From the NCBI RefSeq assembly GCF_014646635.1, contig NZ_BMNQ01000006.1, positions 36,061 through 100,060 on the forward strand: a stretch of DNA of 64,000 nt. The letters are read 5' to 3'. This stretch comes from Lentibacillus kapialis (lineage in GTDB: Bacteria > Bacillota > Bacilli > Bacillales > Amphibacillaceae). Positions 53,512 through 62,049 of this stretch are shown piece by piece. Position 1 is the first letter of the stretch. Each line of letters begins with the position of its first letter. The notes beneath the pieces were generated by a model. The model did not search any database, had not been told where the DNA came from, and was given only the letters and a program-made list of their open reading frames with translations. The position numbers and the translations under genes are program-made.

Positions 53512-53616
53512 GCGCTATAGATTGATGAAGAATCGCTGTAGTTTGACCGATTATCACTATAGATCATGCCAGAATCGCTATAGTTTGACCAATAATCGCT
53601 GTAGATAAAAGCGTTT
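53512..53616. repeat. Tandem array with exact 21-bp period, 5 units
   Basis: Units start at 53512, 53533, 53554, 53575 and 53596. Form: TCGCTGTAGTTTGACC.... with alternating AGTTTGACC and AGATCATG versions. It lies in the upstream region of the LytTR regulator gene, ending about 107 bp before its start. Confidence 0.85.
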
Positions 53617-53722
53617 CAGGTGTCTGTGCTGTCAATTTTAAAGTTTTAAATATTAAATCCAGATGAAGCACTTCATGTTATACTAATTTTAGTTGAATGA
53701 CTTATTGAACAGGAGCATGGAA

Positions 53723-54673
53723 ATGGCACATTTTAAAATTGATTATGACATGATAAACAGCACGTCGCTTCCCACATTTTCCCTTACCATAGATGATTCC
53801 TATGTTGCAGCCATCTACAGCGATACGGATATACAAGCTGAATTGGTGAAGGTTCTTCAAAACAACGGTCATATTCCTATCTTTGACCAGGAGGATGGCT
53901 TATACCAGCGCCTGACAGTTGAAGCCAATATCGCTTTTTACCATAAATGGTTCGGCTGTCAAACGCCCATACCTGAGATTCTTGTGCTATTTGAACTGCA
54001 AAGCTGCGCCAAAACGTCACTTCATATGTGCTCAGCTTCCGATGTGCGCCGGGTCCATTATGCTAAATATTTTATGAGCGGCGTCAGTCCGATGGTGTTC
54101 CGGGAGCCAATTCATGGTGTGGATATCAGAACCATCAATACATTTATCAACATGCTGCAGAAACTCAAGGACCATCACATGCCCGTCCTTGTTTTGGTTT
54201 CCAACATGGAACATGCGCTGCTGCTCGGTGATGCCGCGTACAAACTGCAGAAATCAGGATTGCAACCGATTGAAATCGACGACGGTGAAGAAGAAGTATC
54301 GGATATTAAAAGCAGTCGCACGCCAACGATTGCCAGTTTATTCAAGATCCCGGCAAAAGTGGACGAAAAAATGATTTTATTTGACCCTCCTGAGATTGAT
54401 TACATAGAAAGTCAGGATGGGAAAGCCATGCTTGTCATTAATGACGAATCATACGCCATGGACTCCACACTAGCTGAAATCGAAAAGAAACTGGAAGTAT
54501 ACGGGTTTTACCGGTGCCACCGGTCATATATCGTGAACTTGCAAAAGGTGCGCGAAATCATTACATGGTCGAAAAACACCTACTCACTCAAAATAGATAA
54601 CACATTACAGTCCACCATTCCGCTCTCACGGACCAAAATTCAGGATATCCAGGAAAAATTCAGCCTGAAATAG
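53723..54673 (+). CDS. LytTR-family regulator with a degenerate ABC-ATPase N-terminus
   Basis: A 316-aa fusion. Residues about 210-316 are a LytTR DNA-binding domain (IDYIESQDGKAMLVI, YGFYRCHRSYIVNLQKVREI). Residues about 10-195 align by pattern with an ABC ATPase: QRLTVEANIAFYHKWFG where transport ATPases have ERLTV..NL..F..L, then YFMSGVSPMVFREPIHGVD in the place of signature and Walker B, and LVLVSNMEHALLLGD in place of the H-loop. Walker A is missing, so it should not hydrolyse ATP. It precedes an ABC exporter on the same strand and presumably controls it, perhaps sensing it by docking. ATG behind AGGAG. Confidence 0.85.
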   Translation: MAHFKIDYDMINSTSLPTFSLTIDDSYVAAIYSDTDIQAELVKVLQNNGHIPIFDQEDGLYQRLTVEANIAFYHKWFGCQTPIPEILVLFELQSCAKTSLHMCSASDVRRVHYAKYFMSGVSPMVFREPIHGVDIRTINTFINMLQKLKDHHMPVLVLVSNMEHALLLGDAAYKLQKSGLQPIEIDDGEEEVSDIKSSRTPTIASLFKIPAKVDEKMILFDPPEIDYIESQDGKAMLVINDESYAMDSTLAEIEKKLEVYGFYRCHRSYIVNLQKVREIITWSKNTYSLKIDNTLQSTIPLSRTKIQDIQEKFSLK

Positions 54674-54717
54674 ATACTGTTCATCGCCAAGAGGCGTCAA
54701 CACAGGACTAAAGCAAC

Positions 54718-54769
54718 TGCATTTTCACCATTAATCCGCTACATTTCACCCTCCCGTTGGTACATTCCG
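54718..54769 (+). promoter_or_regulatory. Direct repeats, likely LytTR operator of the ABC exporter
   Basis: TGCATTTTCACC (54718), TACATTTCACC (54740) and TACATTCCGC (54761) are spaced 22 and 21 bp. LytTR proteins bind 9-bp direct repeats about 21-22 bp apart with a TACGTT-like core; TACATT differs by one base. Confidence 0.55.
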
Positions 54770-54839
54770 CTCAAATATGACTGCATTCTCCTGCAATATG
54801 GGCTACGATGAATGCAGTACCATACGAGGAGGTTTTCAG

Positions 54840-55688
54840 TTGGAAAACACAATCGAAGTAAAAGGAATGCAAAAAGTATTTGGTTCACATGCTGCCATCA
54901 AACATGTCAGTTTTAATGTAGAACAAGGCGAAATATTTGGGCTTCTTGGACCAAGCGGATCAGGCAAAACAACAACCATCAAAATTTTGACCGGCGAACT
55001 TGTACAAACCGACGGCGATGTGAATGTTCTCGGAATTGACTCGAAGTTTTTTGGAACACCCGATTTTAAATCTGGAATCGGGATATTATCTGATAACAGT
55101 TCATTATATGAACGGTTGACTGTCCATGACAATCTAAAGCTGTTCTGCAAGCTTTACAATGCGCCGCTTAGCCATATTGGCGAAATACTCCGCGAAGTGA
55201 ATTTGAAAGATGAACGGAACAAAACCGTTTCGAAACTGTCAAAAGGGATGAAGCAGCGGGTCTTGCTGGCAAAAGCACTCATGCATAAACCGGACCTCAT
55301 CTTTCTGGATGAACCGTCTTCTGCATTAGATCCGGGGAATACGGCACAAATTCACCGTGGACTCCAAAAGCTAAATGAAGCTGGTACAACCATTTTCTTA
55401 ACAACTCATAACATGGAAGAAGCAACTGAGTTATGTGACCGTGTAGCATTTCTACACAAAGGTGAACTGCAGGAATTGGACAGCCCGGACGCACTCCGCT
55501 ACAAATATTCTACCCACGCTTTTCATGTGGAAACTTTTGCAGGTGAACGCATAGTCATTGAAAACAAACGCGAGAATGCTGATCAAATAAGCGAACTGGT
55601 TGCAAACGGGCAGGTGAAAGCCTTGCACACGGACAACCCGACACTGGGCCAAATCTTTTTAAAAGTAACCGGAAAGGAGCTCGTATAA
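54840..55688 (+). CDS. ABC transporter ATP-binding protein
   Basis: A 282-aa ATPase of the ABC-2 exporter type (CcmA/NatA/BcrA-like). Walker A GPSGSGKTT (about 42), SERLTV-like YERLTVHDNLKLF, signature LSKGMKQRV, Walker B LIFLDEPSSALD, H-loop LTTHNM. The C-terminal 70 residues resemble the DUF4162 of such ATPases. TTG start at 54840 with GAGGAGG. The last base overlaps the start of the permease gene. Probably exports a drug, peptide or lipid. Confidence 0.93.
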   Translation: MENTIEVKGMQKVFGSHAAIKHVSFNVEQGEIFGLLGPSGSGKTTTIKILTGELVQTDGDVNVLGIDSKFFGTPDFKSGIGILSDNSSLYERLTVHDNLKLFCKLYNAPLSHIGEILREVNLKDERNKTVSKLSKGMKQRVLLAKALMHKPDLIFLDEPSSALDPGNTAQIHRGLQKLNEAGTTIFLTTHNMEEATELCDRVAFLHKGELQELDSPDALRYKYSTHAFHVETFAGERIVIENKRENADQISELVANGQVKALHTDNPTLGQIFLKVTGKELV

Positions 55689-56386
55689 TGAATGTTCAAC
55701 GCATATCTGCCATATTTGAAAAAGATATGAAAGACTTTATGAAAAATATGATGCTGTTGATGATGCCAGTGATTCCAATCGTCCTGGCACTTCTTTATAG
55801 CCGAATGGGCGACGGAGACAAGGAACTCCCAATCCTTATCATCTATCTGGTGGTCGGGGTTACGTTCTCAGCCGTAACATCAAGTGTCATGATGACCATG
55901 ATGGCCGAAGAAAACGAAAAGAAAACACTGCGCGGCCTGATTCTGTCACCTGCTTCATTTCTGGATATCATTATCGGAAAAAGTTTGGTTACCGGACTCA
56001 TAACTTTCATTTCGCTTACAGTTTCGCTTGCCATCATCGGGATTGAGCCGTTTTTGAGCATAAGGGCAATTCTCGGGCTAATTTTGTTGTTCTTGTTCTT
56101 TCTATTCCTTGGAATCGGTATCGGTTTATTTTCAAAATCGCTGGCTGCCACATCTGCTTACCTGATGCCGATTATGTTCTTGTTCGGCTTCACACCAATG
56201 ATTCAATTTCTCGGTATTGCCGAAGACAGTATGGCCATTAAAATCGCTGGCGCATTTCCCATCATGCAAGCAATGGAATTACACGATTCGGCATCATGGC
56301 TTCCGCTGGGCATTATAACCATTTGGGTAATCGGTGCGGTACTGTTTATGTATGTTTGTTTCAAACGTACTACCACGGATGACTGA
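55688..56386 (+). CDS. ABC-2 type transporter permease
   Basis: A 232-aa integral membrane protein with six helices, as in ABC2_membrane permeases: one helix at 22-40, paired helices 50-70, then EEENEKKTLRGLILSP-type cytosolic coupling helix (AEENEKKTLRGLIL), and four more. Overlaps its ATPase gene by one base, so translation is coupled. Together with the LytTR protein it forms a self-regulated exporter. Confidence 0.9.
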   Translation: MNVQRISAIFEKDMKDFMKNMMLLMMPVIPIVLALLYSRMGDGDKELPILIIYLVVGVTFSAVTSSVMMTMMAEENEKKTLRGLILSPASFLDIIIGKSLVTGLITFISLTVSLAIIGIEPFLSIRAILGLILLFLFFLFLGIGIGLFSKSLAATSAYLMPIMFLFGFTPMIQFLGIAEDSMAIKIAGAFPIMQAMELHDSASWLPLGIITIWVIGAVLFMYVCFKRTTTDD

Positions 56387-56397
56387 CTATTATACTT

Positions 56398-56445
56398 TTA
56401 AATAACGACTGATATGACTAAAGACATATCAGTCGTTATTTGTGA
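56398..56445 (+). terminator. Terminator of the ABC exporter operon
   Basis: A perfect 17-bp stem AAATAACGACTGATATG / CATATCAGTCGTTATTT with 8-nt loop and a short T-rich end. Confidence 0.8.
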
Positions 56446-56648
56446 TTTTCCCCACGCCCTACACGTATTTCTCTCTCCCTTTTTGAACATTTTTTGAATA
56501 AAACAATACAAAATCATGAACAATTCATAACGATTGATTGACAGTCACCCTAAACGGGAATTCAGTTTGATAGAATTGTACAGAAACGTCATCAATCACT
56601 TTATTCTTAAACGGGAAATTTTCCAGGTTTATTACGGAGGGCTGCCTC

Positions 56649-57581
56649 ATGAAACATATCAGAAAATATTCAAAGAAATGGATTTTACTCCTGTCTATTC
56701 CGCTTATTCTGATGCTTAGCGGGTGTAGCGAACTGACCGTCATGGATCCAAAAGGGCCGGTTGGTGAGCAACAGAAAGATCTGATTATTTATTCGCTCTA
56801 TTTTATGATGGGCATCATTGTTGTCGTTTTTGTTCTGTTCACCTTTATGGTGATCAAATATCGCGACAAACCGGGGCGGGATCCGAAAGATTACAAACCG
56901 GATATGCATGGGAATAAAACAATTGAGACAATATGGACGATCATTCCGGTCATTATTGTCACATGTCTTTCCATCCCAACCGTCAACACCCTGTTCGACT
57001 TGGAAAAACCAGCAGAGTCATCTGCAGAAGAAGAACCGCTTGTCATTTATGCTACAGCTGCTGATTGGAAATGGTTCTTCAGTTATCCGGAACAAGGAAT
57101 AGAAACAGTCGACTACTTGCATATACCAAAAGATCGCTCAGTTGAATTCCGTCTGTCATCAGCCGATTCAATGTCGGCACTCTGGATTCCTGCGCTGGGC
57201 GGACAAAAGTATAATATGGCCGGTATGCAGACAACCCTCTATCTCCAGGCTGATGAGAACGGTGTTTACCAAGGTCGCAACTCCAACTTTAATGGGGAAG
57301 GTTTTGCTGAACAAACCTTTAAAGTTCATGCTGAATCAAAGAGCGAATTCAATGAATGGGTTAAACAAACACAACATTCAGCACCTAAATTGACACAGAG
57401 TAAATACAACAACTTGTTGGAACCTGGAATTCTGGACGATACCAAGGAGTTTTCATCAACACATCTCCAATGGGTCGATCATGGATCCATGGAAGGCAGT
57501 GACTATGCTGTTAAGCGGCACTGGGATGCTTACGGCAAAAAACTCCATCTCAAAAATGGCAAGAACCATAATCACGAGTGA
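56649..57581 (+). CDS. qoxA: Quinol oxidase aa3 subunit II
   Basis: A 310-aa lipoprotein-type subunit II. Signal with lipobox LSGC near residue 26, two membrane helices (about 45-70 and 95-115) and an extracytoplasmic cupredoxin domain. The CuA ligands of cytochrome c oxidases are absent (the loop reads GMQTTLYLQADENGVYQGRN), so electrons come from menaquinol. First gene of qoxABCD; overlaps nothing upstream. ATG behind GGAGGG. Confidence 0.96.
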   Translation: MKHIRKYSKKWILLLSIPLILMLSGCSELTVMDPKGPVGEQQKDLIIYSLYFMMGIIVVVFVLFTFMVIKYRDKPGRDPKDYKPDMHGNKTIETIWTIIPVIIVTCLSIPTVNTLFDLEKPAESSAEEEPLVIYATAADWKWFFSYPEQGIETVDYLHIPKDRSVEFRLSSADSMSALWIPALGGQKYNMAGMQTTLYLQADENGVYQGRNSNFNGEGFAEQTFKVHAESKSEFNEWVKQTQHSAPKLTQSKYNNLLEPGILDDTKEFSSTHLQWVDHGSMEGSDYAVKRHWDAYGKKLHLKNGKNHNHE

Positions 57582-57604
57582 TCGAGAAAAGAAGGTGGGC
57601 ATTT

Positions 57605-59539
57605 ATGCAGCTAGATGAATTTTTTGTGACCGGAGAACCGCTCATATACGCAGGTATGGTCGCCATTGCACTTGTTACGAGTGCCGTTATTTTCCTGCTG
57701 ACCTATTTTAAAAAGTGGGGATGGCTGTGGCGTGAGTGGCTGACCACCGTTGATCATAAAAAAATAGGAATTATGTATATTCTAAGTGCATTGGCAATGC
57801 TGTTCCGCGGCGGAGCTGACGCCCTAATGATGCGGACACAGCTAGCTTTTCCGGATATGAACTTTCTGGATGCACAGCATTATAATGAGATTTTTACAAC
57901 ACATGGAACTGTCATGATTATTTTCATGGCGATGCCGTTTCTCATCGGTTTAATGAATATTGCTGTCCCGCTGCAGATCGGGGCGCGTGACTTTGCGTTT
58001 CCATATGTGAACGCGTTAAGTTTCTGGGCGTTCTTTTTTGGTGCTATGTTATTTAACATATCATTTGTCATCGGAGGATCCCCCGATGCAGGTTGGACAA
58101 GTTACACCCCACTTGCCGGAGCTGCTATGAGCCCGGGGCCGGGACAAAACTTTTACCTCCTGGGTCTGCAGTTATCCGGTATTGGCACTCTGGCAACAGG
58201 GGTCAATTTAATGGTTACGATTTTGAAAATGCGAGCGCCAGGCATGACCTTATTTAAAATGCCGATTTTTAGCTGGTCATCACTGATAACGATGTTTATC
58301 ATCGTGTTTGCGTTCCCCATCTTAACAGTTGCTCTGGCACTGTTAACGATTGATCGTATTTTCGGATCTCAGTTCTTTACGCTAACTGGTGAAGGACTCC
58401 CGATGATGTGGGCAAATTTATTCTGGATGTGGGGGCACCCGGAGGTATACATTGTTGTGCTCCCGGCATTTGGCATTTTTTCCGAAGTAATTGCCACATT
58501 CGCCCGAAAACAATTATTCGGTTATAGCGTCATGGTTTGGTCGATCATTTTAATCGCCGGATTGAGCTTCCTCGTCTGGGTTCACCACTTCTTTACGATG
58601 GGGGCAGGCGCGTTTGTTAACTCCGTCTTTTCGGTATCAACAATGGCGATAGCGGTACCGACCGGCGTGAAGATATTCAATTGGCTGGCAACACTGTATA
58701 AATCAAAAATACAGATCACCGTTCCCATGATGTGGGCACTGGCGTTTATTCCCAGCTTTGTCATGGGCGGTGTAACAGGTGTTATGCTTGGTATGGCCGC
58801 CGCTGACTACCAGTTCCATAACTCGTACTTCCTTATTGCACACTTCCACTATGTGCTGATTGCAGGAACTGTGTTTGCTTGTTTTGCCGGACTGATATAC
58901 TGGTATCCAAAAATGTTTGGCCACAGATTGAATGAACGAATTGGCAAAATCGCCTTCTGGTTTTTCGTAATCGGTTTTCACGTTTGTTTCTTACCTCAAT
59001 ACTTCCTGGGACTGGACGGTATGCCGCGCCGTGTATTCCACATCGTTCCGGAATGGTTTAACCTGAACGTGGTCTCGACAGTTGGTGCATTTGGCATGGG
59101 AATCGGTTTCGCTGTGTTTGTTTACAATATTTATTACAGTTACCGTTACAGTGAACGCGAAAAAACCGGTGATCCTTGGAATGGCAGAACGCTTGAATGG
59201 GCAACACCAATCCCTGTGCCTGAGTACAATTTTGCTGTCGTACCGCATGTAGATTCTCTGGATGCCTTCTGGACAATGAAGGAAAGGGGCGAATCACCTT
59301 ATGATGAATCCAAGGTCAAACCGATTCACATGCCGAGTAATACCGGCAAGCCGTTCATCATGATGGGTATATTAACATTAGCCAGCTTCTTCCTTGTCTT
59401 TGAGTGGATCTGGCTAGCAGCTGCCGGTCTGATTGGTGGCATCATAATGATGATTATCCGCTCATTTGATTACGATGAGGGTTATCATATCAGTTCAGAA
59501 GAAATTATCGAGACTGAGCGCTCGGCAAGGGGGTTATAG
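57605..59539 (+). CDS. qoxB: Quinol oxidase aa3 subunit I
   Basis: A 644-aa heme-copper oxidase subunit with about 14 helices. The active-site region WGHPEVYIVVLPAFG carries the CuB His and the cross-linked Tyr and K-channel; HHFFTMGAG holds further CuB His; HFHYVLIAG the heme ligands. THGTVMIIF contains the low-spin heme His. The start at 57605 follows GAAGGTGG; a longer reading overlaps qoxA. It pumps protons while reducing oxygen to water. Confidence 0.97.
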   Translation: MQLDEFFVTGEPLIYAGMVAIALVTSAVIFLLTYFKKWGWLWREWLTTVDHKKIGIMYILSALAMLFRGGADALMMRTQLAFPDMNFLDAQHYNEIFTTHGTVMIIFMAMPFLIGLMNIAVPLQIGARDFAFPYVNALSFWAFFFGAMLFNISFVIGGSPDAGWTSYTPLAGAAMSPGPGQNFYLLGLQLSGIGTLATGVNLMVTILKMRAPGMTLFKMPIFSWSSLITMFIIVFAFPILTVALALLTIDRIFGSQFFTLTGEGLPMMWANLFWMWGHPEVYIVVLPAFGIFSEVIATFARKQLFGYSVMVWSIILIAGLSFLVWVHHFFTMGAGAFVNSVFSVSTMAIAVPTGVKIFNWLATLYKSKIQITVPMMWALAFIPSFVMGGVTGVMLGMAAADYQFHNSYFLIAHFHYVLIAGTVFACFAGLIYWYPKMFGHRLNERIGKIAFWFFVIGFHVCFLPQYFLGLDGMPRRVFHIVPEWFNLNVVSTVGAFGMGIGFAVFVYNIYYSYRYSEREKTGDPWNGRTLEWATPIPVPEYNFAVVPHVDSLDAFWTMKERGESPYDESKVKPIHMPSNTGKPFIMMGILTLASFFLVFEWIWLAAAGLIGGIIMMIIRSFDYDEGYHISSEEIIETERSARGL

Positions 59540-59540
59540 C

Positions 59541-60146
59541 ATGAGTACAGAAGAGTCAAACGCCAAACCGCTTGAATACCGTACAGAGTCAGGTGAACTG
59601 GGCATTGTCGGTTTCTGGATCTTTCTTGCAGCTGAGATTGCATTATTTGGCACATTATTTGCGACATATGCTGTTCTGTTCGGTCGGACAGCGGATTCGC
59701 CGCTTCCCTCCGACCTATTTGAACCGGGCAGTGTACTCATTATGACCTTTATACTGCTTATCAGCAGTTTTACATGTGGCATTGCCATTCATGAGATGCG
59801 CCGCGGCTCAGTCAAAGGTCTCGTTATTTGGCTGGCCATTACACTGGTTTTAGGGCTCAGTTTTATCGGACTGGAAATTCATGAATTTATCCTTTATGCA
59901 CATGAAGGGGCAACACTTCAGTCAAGTGCATACTGGTCCGCCTTCTTCATTTTGGCAGGAACGCACGGTGTTCACGTAACACTCGGAAGCGGATGGGCTA
60001 TCTTGCTATTGATCCAGTTCGCCCAGCGGGGGATCACATCCATCACTAGCAGGAAAGTCTTTATCCTCGGTTTGTACTGGCACTTTTTAGACGTCGTCTG
60101 GATTTTCATTTTCACAGGTGTTTATCTGATTGGAATGGTGATATAA
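59541..60146 (+). CDS. qoxC: Quinol oxidase aa3 subunit III
   Basis: A 201-aa subunit III with five helices: LGIVGFWIFLAAEIALFGTLFA, the conserved Glu in helix 3 (GLEIHEFI), and HGVHVTLGSGWAILL. The start ATG at 59541, one base after the qoxB stop, has GGGGG upstream inside qoxB. Stabilises oxygen and proton entry to subunit I. Confidence 0.95.
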   Translation: MSTEESNAKPLEYRTESGELGIVGFWIFLAAEIALFGTLFATYAVLFGRTADSPLPSDLFEPGSVLIMTFILLISSFTCGIAIHEMRRGSVKGLVIWLAITLVLGLSFIGLEIHEFILYAHEGATLQSSAYWSAFFILAGTHGVHVTLGSGWAILLLIQFAQRGITSITSRKVFILGLYWHFLDVVWIFIFTGVYLIGMVI

Positions 60147-60147
60147 T

Positions 60148-60501
60148 ATGGCAAATCAGTCCAGAAAAATTCCTATTCAGCATATTGTAGGATTCGCACT
60201 GTCGATTACTCTGACATTGCTCGCAGCGTGGACAGCCCTTCGCTCGAGCCTGCCGGTGATGTGGATTATCATTGCAATCCTGACCATGGCTGTGCTCCAA
60301 GCCGCCATTCAACTGTTTATGTTCATGCACATTACTGAACGAGGGGCTGGTCATGCTCCATGGAATATGATGTTCCACGCAGCCGTCATAGCAGTCATTC
60401 TGGTTGCGGGTTCATTGTTCACGATGTCATTTGGATTCCATTATGATAATGGCGGCGGAGACAGTCAGCCAGAACAACAACAGGAACAGCATCAGAACTG
60501 A
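60148..60501 (+). CDS. qoxD: Quinol oxidase aa3 subunit IV
   Basis: A 117-aa subunit with three helices (about 10-32, 38-60 and 75-97) and a Gln/Glu/His-rich C-terminal tail. QLFMFMHITE near residue 56 is the family motif. ATG one base after qoxC stop. Last gene of the operon; a terminator and element B follow. Confidence 0.95.
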   Translation: MANQSRKIPIQHIVGFALSITLTLLAAWTALRSSLPVMWIIIAILTMAVLQAAIQLFMFMHITERGAGHAPWNMMFHAAVIAVILVAGSLFTMSFGFHYDNGGGDSQPEQQQEQHQN

Positions 60502-60510
60502 TTCTGTAAT

Positions 60511-60548
60511 AAAAAACCTCTTCTCTTAATTAAGGGAAGAGGTTTTTT
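60511..60548 (+). terminator. Intrinsic terminator of qoxABCD
   Basis: AAAAAACCTCTT / AAGAGGTTTTTT stem; T6 and then element B. Confidence 0.9.
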
Positions 60549-60549
60549 A

Positions 60550-60637
60550 TAACGTCAGAATGAATAAATGATGGATAACCTTATTAGAAAAACTTCGGTA
60601 CTCACTATAAACTGGGGCTAGGCCTGAGTTTTTCTAA
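60550..60637 (+). repeat. Element B copy 12
   Basis: TAACGTCAGAATGAATAAAT, GGATAACCTTAT, and a decayed hairpin (CGGTACTCAC .. GGCCTGAG) with TTTTTCTAA. Directly after the qox terminator in the same strand. Confidence 0.85.
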
Positions 60638-60656
60638 TATACTGATTAAATTCAAA

Positions 60657-60947
60657 TTAGTTTAGAATTTCCCTTTTATGGTAACCTTTTCTGTACTGAT
60701 CAGCTGTTTTTACAGCATCAATTATAAACATCACCCATGCCACTTCAGCTAATATCAGACTTGCATAAAACATAAGCCAAGTGATCGAAAAAACAGTTGG
60801 AACGGCAACAAACATCACTTGTATAAAGTAAAGCCACATACCTAAAATAAGCACCGACTGGACACCTGCAAAAATCTTTTTATGCAGCTGCAGGAAAATA
60901 AATGGGGTTACCGTTGACAGCAGCATAAACATTAAAATGATACCCAT
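60657..60947 (-). CDS. Small integral membrane protein, unknown function
   Basis: A 96-aa protein with three membrane helices (about 2-20, 27-50 and 55-78) and a basic C-terminal tail (YRKGYHKREILN). Start at 60945-60947 with GGAG nine bases upstream; an ATG a few codons earlier overlaps the ribosome site. Convergent to qoxD. I recognise no family. Confidence 0.68.
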   Translation of the reverse strand: MGIILMFMLLSTVTPFIFLQLHKKIFAGVQSVLILGMWLYFIQVMFVAVPTVFSITWLMFYASLILAEVAWVMFIIDAVKTADQYRKGYHKREILN

Positions 60948-61152
60948 TCCAATCATCTCCATTTTAAATGTAAGCGGATTCTTACTATTATTGTAACAAA
61001 CTTTCCTTATTTTTGTCACATATATTTCACATTTAAGTTGAAAAAAATTGTTAAATATGTGAATTGGAACTTCTGGGTCTACACTTTTAGCTACATGAGC
61101 AACCGAGAAATAGGCGAACGAATAAGTCTAACACGTTTTGAAATTCAATCAT

Positions 61153-61472
61153 GGTCAACACCAAAATCTATGGTTGAAATGAATGAGTGAATATAGTAGT
61201 GAAACTAGCTAGCGGAGGAAAAACACGGAGACTCCTGTGGGAATGCGCAGTGTGGAGACCCCGCAGAAAAAGCGACCTTCTTTTTCGAGGAGGCTGAGGA
61301 CAAGCCCACGGAAAGCGACGAGCGAAACATCCACCGAATGAGCTACGAGTTGCGAGGAGTGCTGCTTCACCGAAAAACTTGCAACACGACGAGCACACTA
61401 GTGTTTTTCCGAAGCGACTGCTGACGTCAAAATGACATCTAATTTGTCAACCATAGATTTTGGTCAACAGCC
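61153..61472 (+). mobile_element. Palindrome-rich element A, copy 3 (320 bp)
   Basis: Best copy. Starts GGTCAACACCAAAATC and ends with the complement of GGCTGTTGACCAAAATC. A 9-bp target duplication TTCAATCAT lies at 61144-61152 and 61473-61481. Inside are GGAAAAACAC / GTGTTTTTCC and other palindromic blocks. No transposase. Same strand sense as copy 2 and inverse to copy 1. Confidence 0.92.
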
Positions 61473-61517
61473 TTCAATCATGCTATCAAATTATTTCACC
61501 TTGTGTTTTAAAACGCG

Positions 61518-62012
61518 TTAGCTTTTATCGCCGAAAAATATAAGTTCCGCATGGATTTCCCCCGTCATTTCAAGTATCGCAAATGAGTAATACGGAAGTG
61601 CCCGCTTATCCGTCGGTGAACCCGGATTGAGCAACAGCTGTTTTTTGAAATACCGAATTATAGGAATATGCGAATGGCCGAAAATAATGACATCCGGCTG
61701 CTCATCCGCAAATGCTTCAATCGCCCGCTTTTCAGTTGTCTTTTTGTCCCCATGCCCATGAACAACACCAATGGTAAACCCTTGTATAGTCAGGATTTGT
61801 TTCTCAGGCATTTGCTCCCGTATGTCATTACTATCAAGATTTCCATAGACACCGGCCACTTCGCCAAATTGAGCAAGCTCGTTATAAACACAATCTGTCT
61901 TCCAGTCACCTGCGTGGATGATCAAATCAGCTGATTGAAGTTCATAGATCAACCTGGATGGCATCTTTCCGGTTTTATTTAAATGGGTGTCTGCCGTTAC
62001 GACAATTTTCAT
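61518..62012 (-). CDS. Metallophosphoesterase (YfcE-like)
   Basis: A 164-aa binuclear-metal phosphodiesterase. Motifs: VVTADTHLN, IHAGDWKTD, YGNLDSND, VVHGHG and FGHSHIPI, complete for the family. The start at 62010-62012 behind GGAG is used; a longer frame has no ribosome site. Small size matches YfcE/MJ0936 phosphodiesterases; substrate unknown. Confidence 0.9.
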   Translation of the reverse strand: MKIVVTADTHLNKTGKMPSRLIYELQSADLIIHAGDWKTDCVYNELAQFGEVAGVYGNLDSNDIREQMPEKQILTIQGFTIGVVHGHGDKKTTEKRAIEAFADEQPDVIIFGHSHIPIIRYFKKQLLLNPGSPTDKRALPYYSFAILEMTGEIHAELIFFGDKS

Positions 62013-62049
62013 GGGAGGACTCCTTTTCAAACGTGTTGGCACGAACGTT

